NCBI GenBank assembly: GCA_965220715.1
Contig: OZ244843.1
Coordinates: forward strand, 5,394,001-5,458,000
Source: Bin5 sp965220715
GTDB lineage: Bacteria; Chloroflexota; Anaerolineae; Caldilineales; Caldilineaceae
Length of the DNA: 64,000 nucleotides
Direction: 5' to 3'
Under the pieces are notes generated by a model. It was not told the origin of the DNA. It saw only the letters and a program-made list of their open reading frames with translations, and ran no database searches. The stretch's first letter is position 1; every line of letters begins with the position of its first letter. Below are positions 1 through 8,820 of this stretch, in pieces. Made by a program: the position numbers and the translations under genes.

Positions 1-3000
1 GACAGGAACGGGGGCTCGCTAATGGATCCGGACGGGACGACTATCGTTTTTCCTCCGGAAAGTGTATTTGAATCCTTTCGCGTCAACCTTGACAGCATTC
101 CACGTGCAGAGTTTCTGAACGGGAACGCGGGCAAGGAATGGATGACCGCCCGCGATGCGCTGGCCGCCACGGGTCTGGAAGCAAAGAGCCCGATCTACCA
201 GGTGGACGTGCGCGGCGGACGTTTGGAGCAGAGCATCGTACAGATCCCGATTCCCAATGACAGCCAGCCTTACGAGACGCTGGAGTTGTACAGCTGGGAT
301 GGGGACAGTTGGGAGTATGTGCCCAGTTCCATCATAGCCACGACCGACCGGATTGAAGCCCGAACTGACGGACCGCCACCGGCCAATTTCGTCGTGATGC
401 AAACCAGCGCGCCGCCGGCGCGAGTGGGGGCCAACATTGGGGTCGGCGAGCAGGCTCCACCCAGTCTGGCGAACGCTGCCGTTACAACTCTTGCCGTGGC
501 TGGCTTTTTCCTAAGGGGGGACGGCGCGCTGGATGTTGTGCGCTCCAATCCTCCCGCCGGCAACTATGCGATCGTGCCGGTCCTTCGCAACTGGCATAGC
601 GGAGAAGTTCCACGCAGCGACCTGCTCCACAACATGCTGGTGGAATCGGGCCAACTGCAAAACCAACTTTCCGCTATCACCGGTCTTCTGTCCCAGTACA
701 GTTACCCTGGTGTCATAATCGACTATCGCGGCTTGGACGCGACGCCGGCGGGAGGGGCAGAGTTCACCTACTTCATCGAACTTCTGGCTGAACGGCTGCA
801 CGCGCCCGATATGAATCGCTGGCTGGCGGTGCGGGTGGAATCACCTCAGCAGATTTCGGCGGTTGATTGGAACACACGCGGCTACAATTGGGAGGCCCTG
901 GGCAGCGTAGCTGACCGCGTTCTGATTCCAGGTCCGGCCGACCCGACAGCGTATCAGCTGGGCGGGCAGATGGGCGCCCTGCTGGCATACGCCACAGACC
1001 AGATTGACCGGCGCAAAGTGCAGGTGGAACTGCCGGGCATGTCGGTGGAACGAAGCGGAAACCAGTTGTGGCTGAAGGGCTTTCAGCAGGCCCTTCAACC
1101 TTTGGTCGCCCAGATCCGCCTGGGAGGAGAAGATGGGGTGATCATGCCCGGCGCAGATGTCGAGGTGGCGGCGGTCAACCCGCGAATTACTCGCCCCGTG
1201 ACCTGGGATGATGCGATTGGGGCTTATGTGTACGCCTACACCGACGACCAGCAGATGGAGCGAATCGTTACGATCGAGAACAGCAGCAGCTTCGCCCGCA
1301 AACTCAACTTGCTGGAGCGATACGAAGTGACGCAGGTGATGGTGCGGGATGTGGATTCCGGGGATGTGGACCCGGATCTGTGGGAGGTCGCCCGCCAGTT
1401 CCAGACGGGCGGGGGGGTGAATACGGCGCCGGCGATGCTGAAGATATCCTTCAGAATATTCCATCCTGACGGCGGGGTGATGGAGGAGGTTACGGTCCCG
1501 ATCGAGAATCCCGTACACACATTTATGGCGCCGGCCGGCGATGGCGATATACATGTCGAGGCGCAGGTGGTGCAGATCTCGAATTTTGGTAGCCGCCAGG
1601 CGGCCAGCCCGCAGAACACGGTAGCCTTGAGCTTGGCGACGCCGACGCCGGTGGCAACCAACACGCCGGTGCCGACGCCCACGCCCGAAGTCTCGAGGCT
1701 GGTCAGCACGCAGAACACAAACGTCCGTGAAGGGCCGGGCACGAACTATCCGATCGCCGGCCAACTCAACACCGGTCAGCCCTACCTTATTTTTGGTAAG
1801 AATCAGGCAGGAGATTGGTGGCAGATCGATATTGGCAATGGCACGAAGGGCTGGGTGTTTGCTGAACTGACGACCGCCAGCGGTCCGCTGGACGGTGTGG
1901 CCGTAATTACCGATATTCCGGCGCCGCCGGCCGCGGCAGCGCCCGCAGCGGTAGCGCCGGCGCCCAGTGGCGGCGGCAGCTTCGGTTATGGCGTCCAGGC
2001 CCATATGGTCCACAATAACCAGGCCGGTCAGGTTATGCAAAAGACGCGCGAGATGGGCTTCGGATGGGTGAAGCAGCAGATCGAATGGAAGGTCTTTGAA
2101 CAAAACCAGGGGCAGTACGATTGGGGGTCGATGCAGGGCATCATCGACGCGGCCAATAACGCCGGCATAAGTCTACTATTCAGCGTTGTCAATGCGCCGC
2201 CATGGGCGCGCGAAGGAGGTTTCGAACCGAATGTGGGTGGACCTCCGGCAGATCCGAACACGTTCGCCAGATTCCTGGGGGCGATGGCCGGCAAGTATTG
2301 CGGGACCTCCTTGAAAGCGATCGAGGTTTGGAACGAGCAGAATCTGCATTACGAGTGGGGCAACCTGCCTTTGGATCCGGGCAAATATGTAGCGCTACTG
2401 AGACCGGCCTACACGGAGATCAAGAGGGCGTGCCCGTCGATGCTGGTGATCAGCGGCGCGCTGACGCCGGCCGCCAGCAATGGTGCGCCACAGAGCAGGG
2501 GCGGCATCGCGGCGATGGATGATTTTGAATACCTGGAGAAGATGTTCCAGGCCGGCCTCAACAACTACGCGGACGGCATCGGCGCGCATCCGAGTGGATA
2601 TAACGTGCCACCCCAATACACATGGCAGCAGGGCTGTGAAGCGATACAGCTCCATGGCAATAGCGGCTTCAACGGCGCCTGCGACAGCCCGCACCACTCG
2701 TGGAGTTTCCGCAGCACGATGGAGGGCTATCGAAACATCGCGGTGACGTACGGGGCCGGCAACAAGCGCATCTGGCCGACCGAGTTTGGCTGGGCAGCCG
2801 GGGGCGCCTTTGATCCGCGTTACGGGTACGCTAACGACAACGACTACAATGAACAGGCTGCCTGGACGGTCGAGGCCTATCAGATGATGAAGAGATGGGG
2901 TTGGGCGGGACCGGCGATCCTGTGGAATCTGAACTTCCGCGTGGTGGCCAATGGCACGGAAAAGGCCCAGTGGGGGATTGTGGATCCGAATTGGGGCAAC

Positions 3001-3039
3001 CTGCCGGTCTTCAATGCGCTGAGGGACATGCCGAAGTAG
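1..3039 (+). CDS. Large secreted glycoside-hydrolase-like protein with SH3 domain, 5' end outside window
   Basis: The frame is open from base 1 and the first ATG (22) is not preceded by a signal peptide, so the gene probably begins upstream. Numbering residues from that ATG, 1-520 include a stretch resembling GH18/YaaH-type TIM barrels (GVIIDYRGLD, then FIELLAERLH), but the usual catalytic Glu is not seen. A Thr/Pro linker (about 540-560) leads to a bacterial SH3 domain (about 562-618, NVREGPGTNYP ... GWVFAELT), then an Ala/Pro linker and a C-terminal GH clan-A-like barrel (about 655-1005). That barrel has candidate acid/base Glu772 (EVWNEQN) and candidate nucleophile Glu921 (WPTEFGW). It is probably an extracellular polysaccharide- or wall-binding enzyme; the substrate is unknown. 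The C-terminal barrel resembles the protein at 24940-26118. The architecture is seen directly; activity is inferred from the motifs. Confidence 0.8.
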   Translation, partial: DRNGGSLMDPDGTTIVFPPESVFESFRVNLDSIPRAEFLNGNAGKEWMTARDALAATGLEAKSPIYQVDVRGGRLEQSIVQIPIPNDSQPYETLELYSWDGDSWEYVPSSIIATTDRIEARTDGPPPANFVVMQTSAPPARVGANIGVGEQAPPSLANAAVTTLAVAGFFLRGDGALDVVRSNPPAGNYAIVPVLRNWHSGEVPRSDLLHNMLVESGQLQNQLSAITGLLSQYSYPGVIIDYRGLDATPAGGAEFTYFIELLAERLHAPDMNRWLAVRVESPQQISAVDWNTRGYNWEALGSVADRVLIPGPADPTAYQLGGQMGALLAYATDQIDRRKVQVELPGMSVERSGNQLWLKGFQQALQPLVAQIRLGGEDGVIMPGADVEVAAVNPRITRPVTWDDAIGAYVYAYTDDQQMERIVTIENSSSFARKLNLLERYEVTQVMVRDVDSGDVDPDLWEVARQFQTGGGVNTAPAMLKISFRIFHPDGGVMEEVTVPIENPVHTFMAPAGDGDIHVEAQVVQISNFGSRQAASPQNTVALSLATPTPVATNTPVPTPTPEVSRLVSTQNTNVREGPGTNYPIAGQLNTGQPYLIFGKNQAGDWWQIDIGNGTKGWVFAELTTASGPLDGVAVITDIPAPPAAAAPAAVAPAPSGGGSFGYGVQAHMVHNNQAGQVMQKTREMGFGWVKQQIEWKVFEQNQGQYDWGSMQGIIDAANNAGISLLFSVVNAPPWAREGGFEPNVGGPPADPNTFARFLGAMAGKYCGTSLKAIEVWNEQNLHYEWGNLPLDPGKYVALLRPAYTEIKRACPSMLVISGALTPAASNGAPQSRGGIAAMDDFEYLEKMFQAGLNNYADGIGAHPSGYNVPPQYTWQQGCEAIQLHGNSGFNGACDSPHHSWSFRSTMEGYRNIAVTYGAGNKRIWPTEFGWAAGGAFDPRYGYANDNDYNEQAAWTVEAYQMMKRWGWAGPAILWNLNFRVVANGTEKAQWGIVDPNWGNLPVFNALRDMPK

Positions 3040-3044
3040 GGGGC

Positions 3045-3072
3045 GCTGACATCATCTCCTGCAGGCTATAAT
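3045..3072 (+). promoter_or_regulatory. Candidate sigma-70-like promoter giving a near-leaderless transcript
   Basis: GCTGAC (3045-3050) and a perfect TATAAT (3067-3072) are separated by 16 bp. Transcription would start at about 3079, almost on the ATG at 3082. No Shine-Dalgarno sequence precedes that ATG, which fits a leaderless mRNA. The -35 box is only a partial match. Confidence 0.45.
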
Positions 3073-3081
3073 TCTTTGCTC

Positions 3082-3924
3082 ATGCGCTTTCAGTCTCATC
3101 AGGTCCTAGGCAGACTCTTGCATTTGTCCCTGGCACCGGTGGAGATAACGGTACACATTGAGGTGGATCTGCTGGGGGAGTCTCCCAAAGCCGATGTCCT
3201 ACTTCTGCGTAGAGAGGGGGAAGAGTGGAACGCAGCGCAAAGAGCGCGATTGCCGGACGGCGTGCGCGACAGCGCAGCGGGACATGTCTTGTTGGAGTTC
3301 AAATATACGGAGTCGGTAAACGAAACCGCGCTCGCCCAAGCGGTCGCTTACGACCATTTCTACCGGCAAGCGCAACGGTTGCCCGAAGAGCAGGCGCTGA
3401 CCGTCGTGTTGAGCGCGAGGACGCCGCAGAAGGCTCGGCTGGCGGAGTGGGGGTATAGGGAACTGCAACAAGGCGTTTTCAGCAGCCCTCTACCACTGCT
3501 GCGGCGCGTGTGGTTGTTGGTGTTGAACGACCTGCCGCCCCACCCCCATAACGCCTTTGTCAAGCTGTTTGCCAGCCGGGAAGAGGAACGAGAGGCCGCC
3601 TTTGCAGTGCTGAATTCGCCGACCGTAACCGAGTCGCCCCCTCTGCAGGCCTACATGATGGGACTGCAACGGACACTGAAAATGAAGGGAGAGAGCGATA
3701 TGGCGGAGATTTTGACTCCGGACAAAATAATGGAGATTGGCCAAAAGATGCGCCAGAGCATCCTTGAATCGGCCACCCCCGAAGAAAGACTGGCGGGACT
3801 TGACCCCCGGGACAGACTGGCGGGCCTGACGAATGCAGAACGCCGAACACTTCTGCGATTGCTTCAGGAAGAGGTGGACGCTGCCTCCGGGGACAAGTCA
3901 AACAGCAATGGGGACGCTGCATAA
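3082..3924 (+). CDS. PD-(D/E)XK nuclease-like protein with LAGL-repeat tail
   Basis: About 280 residues. The pattern KADVLLL followed by HVLLEFKYTES fits the D ... ExK core of the PD-(D/E)XK superfamily, as in Rpn-like or transposase-associated nucleases. The C-terminal tail carries repeated RLAGLxPxE-type segments (ERLAGLDPRDRLAGLTNAE), a feature I associate with this family. An in-frame ATG at 3700, preceded by AAGGGAGAG, could give a separate tail polypeptide of about 74 residues. The two following small genes are duplicates of exactly this tail. A TTG at 3076 is an alternative start, but ATG 3082 is preferred. DNA cleavage is inferred and the target is unknown. Confidence 0.6.
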   Translation: MRFQSHQVLGRLLHLSLAPVEITVHIEVDLLGESPKADVLLLRREGEEWNAAQRARLPDGVRDSAAGHVLLEFKYTESVNETALAQAVAYDHFYRQAQRLPEEQALTVVLSARTPQKARLAEWGYRELQQGVFSSPLPLLRRVWLLVLNDLPPHPHNAFVKLFASREEEREAAFAVLNSPTVTESPPLQAYMMGLQRTLKMKGESDMAEILTPDKIMEIGQKMRQSILESATPEERLAGLDPRDRLAGLTNAERRTLLRLLQEEVDAASGDKSNSNGDAA

Positions 3925-4016
3925 CTCAGGCTGGGCTGAGGTGAAATCCGCAAATGGCGTTGGATAGGGCGCCGTCTTCCCTGCTTGTGACTATCCCGGA
4001 TAAGGGAGAGAGCGAT

Positions 4017-4295
4017 ATGGCCGAGATTTTGACCGCGGACAAGATCATGGAGATAGGCGAAAAGATTCGCCAACGCGTTCTTGAAACGGCTACCCCCGAA
4101 GAAAAGTTGGCGGGACTTGACCCTAAGGATATTTTGGCAGGATTTGAACCCCAGGATATTTTGGCGGAACTTAAACCCCAAGAAAGACTGGCCGGCCTGA
4201 CCCATGAGGAACGCCGGCTACTCCTGCGATTGCTTCAGGAAGAATTGGGCACTCCCTCCGGGGAGGAAGCAAACAGCAATGGGGACGCTGGATAG
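4017..4295 (+). CDS. Small tail-module paralog (LAGL repeat protein), copy 2
   Basis: About 92 residues starting MAEILTADKIMEIGEKIRQ, closely matching the tail of the preceding nuclease-like protein from its internal ATG onward. It has four LAGL-like units (LAGLDPKD, LAGFEPQD, LAELKPQE, LAGLTHEE) where the parent has two, so the repeat has expanded here. An AAGGGAGAG ribosome-binding site lies just upstream of ATG 4017. A longer reading from 3954 is possible but its extra residues come from duplicated spacer DNA. No nuclease domain is present. Function unknown; it may compete with the parent's tail for a partner. Confidence 0.55.
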   Translation: MAEILTADKIMEIGEKIRQRVLETATPEEKLAGLDPKDILAGFEPQDILAELKPQERLAGLTHEERRLLLRLLQEELGTPSGEEANSNGDAG

Positions 4296-4399
4296 CACAT
4301 GTTGCGTTGTGGTGGAGTCTGCAAATGACGTTGAAAACGGCGTAATCTTCCCAGCTTGTTTCCCAACATGCCGTTTTACCGGATAAAGGCGAGAGTGAT

Positions 4400-4651
4400 A
4401 TGGTGGAAGAGTCAACCATGGACGAGATGATGGAAATTAGCGAAAAGACACGCCGGTTCGTCCTCAGAATGGCTTCCACTAAAGAGTTATTAGCCGGGCT
4501 TGACCCAAAGGTAAGACTGGCTGGACTTAGCCCCAAGGAGAGACTGGCCGGCCTGACGATAGAGCAGCGCCGGAAACTCTTGCGATTTTTTCAGGAAGAG
4601 ATGGACGCCGCCTCCGGGGACCAGACAGATGACAATGGGGACGCTGCATAA
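4400..4651 (+). CDS. Small tail-module paralog (LAGL repeat protein), copy 3
   Basis: 83 residues, starting MVEESTMDEMMEISEKTRR and ending DNGDAA. It is the most diverged of the three tail copies and has three LAGL-like units (LAGLDPKV, LAGLSPKE, LAGLTIEQ). AAAGGCGAG precedes ATG 4400. Preservation of an open frame and ribosome-binding site in both extra copies argues that they are, or recently were, translated. No enzymatic motif is visible and the function is unknown. Confidence 0.5.
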   Translation: MVEESTMDEMMEISEKTRRFVLRMASTKELLAGLDPKVRLAGLSPKERLAGLTIEQRRKLLRFFQEEMDAASGDQTDDNGDAA

Positions 4652-4755
4652 CTCATGCTGAACTGTGGTGGAAACCGCAAATGGCGTTGGAAAGGACGCC
4701 CTCTTCCCAGCTTGTTTCCCTGCTTGCGGCGCGCCCCCTTTCCAAAGGAGAAAAC

Positions 4756-5694
4756 ATGAATAGAGAAACCATTCAGTCTCGGCTGGCAAAGGGAGATCGA
4801 CTGTTATTGGACGGCGCTACCGGATCGGAACTGCAGCGCCGCGGCGTCAATGTCTCTAAGGGCGTGACCTCCGAGGGCGGTCTCGGCGCATGGTCGGCGA
4901 CCGCGATGGGAGATGCGCCGGAACTGGTACGCGAGGTCCACGAAGACTACCTGCGCGAGGGCGCCGATATCATCACGACCAACAGCTTTTGGACCAATCG
5001 TGAGCGGCTGGGAATGGTGGGCCTCGCCGATAAGATGGAAGAGTACACGCACCTGGCTGCGGAGATCGCCTGCGAGGCACGCGATCGGCTCAATCCGCAG
5101 GCGTATGTGGCCGGCAGCATGGCTCCGCCGGGCGGGGGGGACCTGACGAAAGAGTTCACCGACCAGTCGGCGGTGTTGGCGGCGGCGGGTGTGGACGTTA
5201 TCTTGCTCGAATATGTGGGAGCTGTCGCCGACTGTGTTCTGGCAGTCCAGGCCGTCTCCGGGACCGGTCTGCCCATCTTCCTGGGACTCAAGCATGTCAC
5301 ACTGGGAGGAACTAACTCTGCCGGCGAAACATTCGAGCAACTGGCTCATGCCTTGGAAGGCCACAAGGTCGATGCAATCCTGCCGATGTGCAGCCGACCT
5401 GAGGAGATTTCGGCCTCTTTGCCCAAGCTGCGCGCGGCCTTTGACGGACCTGTCGGCGCCTACGCCAACATTGGCTACAATCAGGCGGCCGGACGTCCAG
5501 AATTCCCCAAGCGACAGTGGCACGTGATCGAGACCGACGACTATCCCCCAGACCGATATGCCGAGTTTGCGGGCGCGTGGCTCGACATGGGCGCCCAGAT
5601 CATCGGCGGCTGTTGCGCAACGGGGCCGGAGCATATAGCGGCGATACGACCGGTCGTAAAAGGGCTTGAAAAGCAGAAGACTTTGGATTCCTGA
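4756..5694 (+). CDS. Homocysteine S-methyltransferase family protein
   Basis: 312 residues from ATG 4756, which has AAAGGAG six bases upstream; reading further upstream would include duplicated spacer sequence. The fold family transfers a methyl group from betaine, S-methylmethionine or a corrinoid donor to homocysteine through a thiolate bound to zinc. The three zinc ligands are visible: Cys212 in LPMCSRPEE and Cys286/Cys287 in GGCCATG. The N-terminal LLDGATGSELQRRG is also typical. There is no cobalamin domain, so it is a stand-alone methyltransferase rather than full MetH. The methyl donor cannot be told from sequence. Confidence 0.85.
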   Translation: MNRETIQSRLAKGDRLLLDGATGSELQRRGVNVSKGVTSEGGLGAWSATAMGDAPELVREVHEDYLREGADIITTNSFWTNRERLGMVGLADKMEEYTHLAAEIACEARDRLNPQAYVAGSMAPPGGGDLTKEFTDQSAVLAAAGVDVILLEYVGAVADCVLAVQAVSGTGLPIFLGLKHVTLGGTNSAGETFEQLAHALEGHKVDAILPMCSRPEEISASLPKLRAAFDGPVGAYANIGYNQAAGRPEFPKRQWHVIETDDYPPDRYAEFAGAWLDMGAQIIGGCCATGPEHIAAIRPVVKGLEKQKTLDS

Positions 5695-5831
5695 CGCAAT
5701 TCGCCAGCAGCCCTCGGCTGGTCATTGGAACAGCAAGACGATAGCTCCGGCTCATGTAGGGAAGGGAGGTGGTAGACCCGGAAATCAGATTCGACATCCT
5801 GAAGGCACTTCTGTGGCAAGGAGGAATTCTG

Positions 5832-7541
5832 ATGGGAAAGTATCTTAGGTTAGCCAATCTGATCGTCATTCTGTCGATTCTGTTCACCGCGTGTGCCCCC
5901 GCAGCAGTCCCCTCTGAAGCGCCGCAAGAGGCGCCAGCCTCCGATGCGGATTCTACCGGCTCTGCCAAGCCGGCCGACATGGCCGCGAACCAGGAACTGA
6001 CAATGGGCAGGGTCTTCTATTTTTCGGGCCACTTCACTGAGGGTTCCTGGTATGATGGCGGTCTTGTCATGGGCGGCGGCCTTCTGGAGAGACATCCTGA
6101 CGGCAGCGTCCGCCCATGGGCCGCCGACTCATGGGATGTCAGCGACGATGGCACAATCTACACCTTCAACCTCCGTTCCGATTTGAAGTGGTGTACAGGT
6201 GAACCAATAACGGCCCAGGATGTCAAGTTGGGCTGGGAGTGGCTCAATATCCAGTTCAAGTGGGCCAAGGATTACGCCTGGTACATGGTGGAAGGCATTG
6301 ACGAATTCCTCGAGGCAACCGCGGACGTGGGCCCCTGGGACTTTGACCAGCAGGGCGATGCCGCGATCAGCGGCTTGGTCGTTCTGGATGACCACACGCT
6401 GCAGGTCAAACTGAAGGGCGTGACGCCGGCATTCATCGACGTCACTTCCTCGGGCAACTTAGGCGCCTGGGGCCTTCTCGACCCGGCGCAGATCAGACTC
6501 GGTACCGCGGAAGTGCCTTGGCATGAACATCCCGACTTTTGTGGCGGCATTGGTCCCTTCATGGTGGAGTCCTTCGATCCGGAAGAGGACGTGAGCGTGC
6601 TGGTGCCCAACCCCCACTACACCCTGGGACCCCAGGCCCTGCTGCAGAAGATGACGTTCAAGGGCATACAGGACCGGCAGACGCAGTTGGTGCTCTACGA
6701 AAGTGGCGAGTTGGACATCGCCATGCCTTCGACAGCTGATTTCGCCCAGTTTATGAACGATTCCAACCATCCCCTGCATGACCATGTGCAGACCTTCGGC
6801 ATTGCCGGCTTGCAGTGGCTCGAATTTGACCTCGCGGCGGTACCGACCAACGATCCCAAGATCCGCGAAGCCATCTTTTTCTCAATCGATCTGGATCTGA
6901 TCCATGAGACGGTCTATCGCAACCTGCAACGGCGGGCGACCGATATCATCCCCTCCGGGCCTTTCAACCGCGAAGACCGGCCAGGGTATTGGCAACCGGA
7001 TCCGGAACGCGCCAGGCAGGCCGTAGCCGATTCTTCTTACGGCAGTGCCGAAAACGTGCCCCCAATCCTCTACTGGTCCCGCTATCCGGACCCCGAATGG
7101 GCACAGGTAGCGCAGGCGGTCCAGCAGATGGTGGCCGATGCGACCGGCATCGAGATCCAGATCACCGTCGCTTCCAGTATGGAGCAGGCTGAAAGAGAGA
7201 AGTTCCAGATCTGGGAGGATGGCTATGAAACCTTCTCCATGGATGCCCAGGCTTGGGGTTCATACAACTTCGCCAGCGATTCTTTCATCTCTACGCGTCA
7301 TACGCATTGGGGTGATGAACGTACCGACGCGCTGCTGGCGGAAATAGAATCGAATCCAGATGAGGCCGCGCGCATTCAAGCCTGGTCGGAGTTTGTGGAT
7401 GTCGTCTGGAGTGAGTATTGGATGATCCCGCTCTACTGGCCGGAAGGCAGGTTCCTGGTGAGGCCGAACGTAAAGGGCGTTGTCTTCGATCCCACTTTCC
7501 GTTGGATCAATTCCGAATACATGTACATCGCCGAGGAGTAA
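5832..7541 (+). CDS. ABC transporter substrate-binding lipoprotein, peptide/nickel type (SBP family 5)
   Basis: 569 residues from ATG 5832, with a strong AAGGAGGAATT ribosome-binding site. The signal sequence ends in a lipobox-like FTAC, with Cys21 as the probable lipidated residue. The mature protein follows the family-5 pattern: LLERHPDGSVRPWAADSWDVSDDG, YTFNLRSDLKWCTGEPITAQDV and DPKIREAIFFSIDLDLI. These proteins deliver oligopeptides, opines or glycans to DppB/DppC-type permeases, and two such permeases lie downstream after a sialidase-like gene. The cargo is unknown, but the neighbourhood suggests a sugar or peptide released outside the cell. Confidence 0.9.
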   Translation: MGKYLRLANLIVILSILFTACAPAAVPSEAPQEAPASDADSTGSAKPADMAANQELTMGRVFYFSGHFTEGSWYDGGLVMGGGLLERHPDGSVRPWAADSWDVSDDGTIYTFNLRSDLKWCTGEPITAQDVKLGWEWLNIQFKWAKDYAWYMVEGIDEFLEATADVGPWDFDQQGDAAISGLVVLDDHTLQVKLKGVTPAFIDVTSSGNLGAWGLLDPAQIRLGTAEVPWHEHPDFCGGIGPFMVESFDPEEDVSVLVPNPHYTLGPQALLQKMTFKGIQDRQTQLVLYESGELDIAMPSTADFAQFMNDSNHPLHDHVQTFGIAGLQWLEFDLAAVPTNDPKIREAIFFSIDLDLIHETVYRNLQRRATDIIPSGPFNREDRPGYWQPDPERARQAVADSSYGSAENVPPILYWSRYPDPEWAQVAQAVQQMVADATGIEIQITVASSMEQAEREKFQIWEDGYETFSMDAQAWGSYNFASDSFISTRHTHWGDERTDALLAEIESNPDEAARIQAWSEFVDVVWSEYWMIPLYWPEGRFLVRPNVKGVVFDPTFRWINSEYMYIAEE

Positions 7542-7626
7542 CGACTGCACGGCAGCGGTGGAGAGAGCTGGCCTTTCTGCACCGCTGCCGCGGCACCGAT
7601 GAAGGCAAGAGCGAGGGAGATTGACA

Positions 7627-8688
7627 ATGCAAGCCAGTCGACATGCAGACACGTCGGACGCATTCTTCGAAGAAGTGCATGTGGTGAAGTTGCCGAGGCA
7701 AAGGTTCGGTTACCGCGGGAATGTGGGCGATATCGCAGAGTTCAATGATGGACGTCTGTTGCTATCCTACACTTGCAACGATGACAGCCCTGTTGATAGC
7801 ATTATCGTTGGTGACATCATGGGACGGTTCTCAAATGACCAGGGCAAGAGCTGGGGTGAACCGTTCATACTGATTGGCCGCCCAAGGCCAACTCGCAAGG
7901 ATGAGGGATACTGGCACCCCAGTTTCCTGCGCTTGGCGAACGGCCAGTTGCTCTTGTCCTACATTTACTTTGCCGGGTCGCTGCCGCGATACGCACACTC
8001 CTACTACCGCCGCTCGACCGACGACGGCGCGACTTGGGGCGACCAGCTTATCGTCACGCCCCATGCCGGCACAAATCATGTATTCAACGACAAGCTGATC
8101 CAGCTGTCCTCAGGCCGGATTCTCGCCCCTTGCGAGAGGGAGATCAGTGAAGAAGGTGGCGACCACCGCGGATACGTCAGCTTTGTTTTTTACTCCGACG
8201 ACGACGGTTATTCCTGGCATCAGTCGGAGAACGTCGTCGATACGCTGCCTGTGGAGGCGCAGGAGCCGCACGTGGTCCCTTTGAATGACGGCCGTCTGAT
8301 GATGCTGTGCCGGACGTACAGCGGCTACATTGTCCGCTCCTACTCCGACGACGAGGGAGTCACCTGGTCGCAGGGCGAGGATGTGCGCAGTTTGAAGCTC
8401 TCGATCAACTCGTCGGCGCTCAACGTCAAGCGGATCCCATCTACCGGCGACCTGCTTTTGCTGCGCTCGACTGACACCAAGAACAGATTGCGCACGCCAT
8501 TCGTCTCGACAGTCTCTACGGATGAGGGCCGCACCTGGATGCACGAACGCGCGATCGGTTCTGATCCCGATGACGACTATGGCTATCCGAGTCTGACTTT
8601 TCTGAACGATATGGCGCTGGTCAGCTACCATAAACGCGACGGCATCTACGCGGCGCGCATCGGAATCGACTGGTTTTACGGAAAATAG
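7627..8688 (+). CDS. Sialidase-like BNR/Asp-box protein
   Basis: 353 residues from ATG 7627 (GAGGGAG upstream; a TTG at 7621 is the alternative). Five Asp boxes of the SxDxGxxW type are visible at residues 69-76 (SNDQGKSW), 130-137 (STDDGATW), 190-197 (SDDDGYSW), 240-247 (SDDEGVTW) and 297-304 (STDEGRTW). They mark a six-bladed beta-propeller of the sialidase superfamily. No signal peptide is seen, so it may act inside the cell on imported material. It sits between a binding protein and its permeases, which links it to the imported compound. Related enzymes include sialidases and other glycosidases; true sialidase activity is not established. Confidence 0.8.
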   Translation: MQASRHADTSDAFFEEVHVVKLPRQRFGYRGNVGDIAEFNDGRLLLSYTCNDDSPVDSIIVGDIMGRFSNDQGKSWGEPFILIGRPRPTRKDEGYWHPSFLRLANGQLLLSYIYFAGSLPRYAHSYYRRSTDDGATWGDQLIVTPHAGTNHVFNDKLIQLSSGRILAPCEREISEEGGDHRGYVSFVFYSDDDGYSWHQSENVVDTLPVEAQEPHVVPLNDGRLMMLCRTYSGYIVRSYSDDEGVTWSQGEDVRSLKLSINSSALNVKRIPSTGDLLLLRSTDTKNRLRTPFVSTVSTDEGRTWMHERAIGSDPDDDYGYPSLTFLNDMALVSYHKRDGIYAARIGIDWFYGK

Positions 8689-8820
8689 GTCCGAGTGCTG
8701 GGGGGATACGATCAGGGCTTCTGGCCGCGCTGCTGGCAATAGAAACTGCAAGAGTGAATTCCTCACGGCTTGTCGCGGGGTCTGTGGGTCGTTGCTGCCA
8801 AACATCGGCGGTGAGCAGCC

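Larger units (their letters stand above)
3688..4738 (+). repeat. Triplicated segment: tail module plus downstream spacer
   Basis: Three diverged direct copies begin at about 3688, 4005 and 4388. Each starts with a GAGAG-GATATGG translation start, runs through the LAGL tail and the ending GDAA/GDAG, and continues into a conserved untranslated spacer containing GCAAATGGCGTTGGA or a close variant and then CTTCCCAGCTTGTTTCCC or a close variant. Because the spacer is conserved as well, this is a segmental duplication rather than gene fusion or protein repeat growth. Confidence 0.75.

Noticed and set aside
841..2103. 420-codon minus-strand frame opposite the GH/SH3 gene
   Set aside because: His/Arg-rich shadow without any domain; the plus-strand protein has clear motifs.
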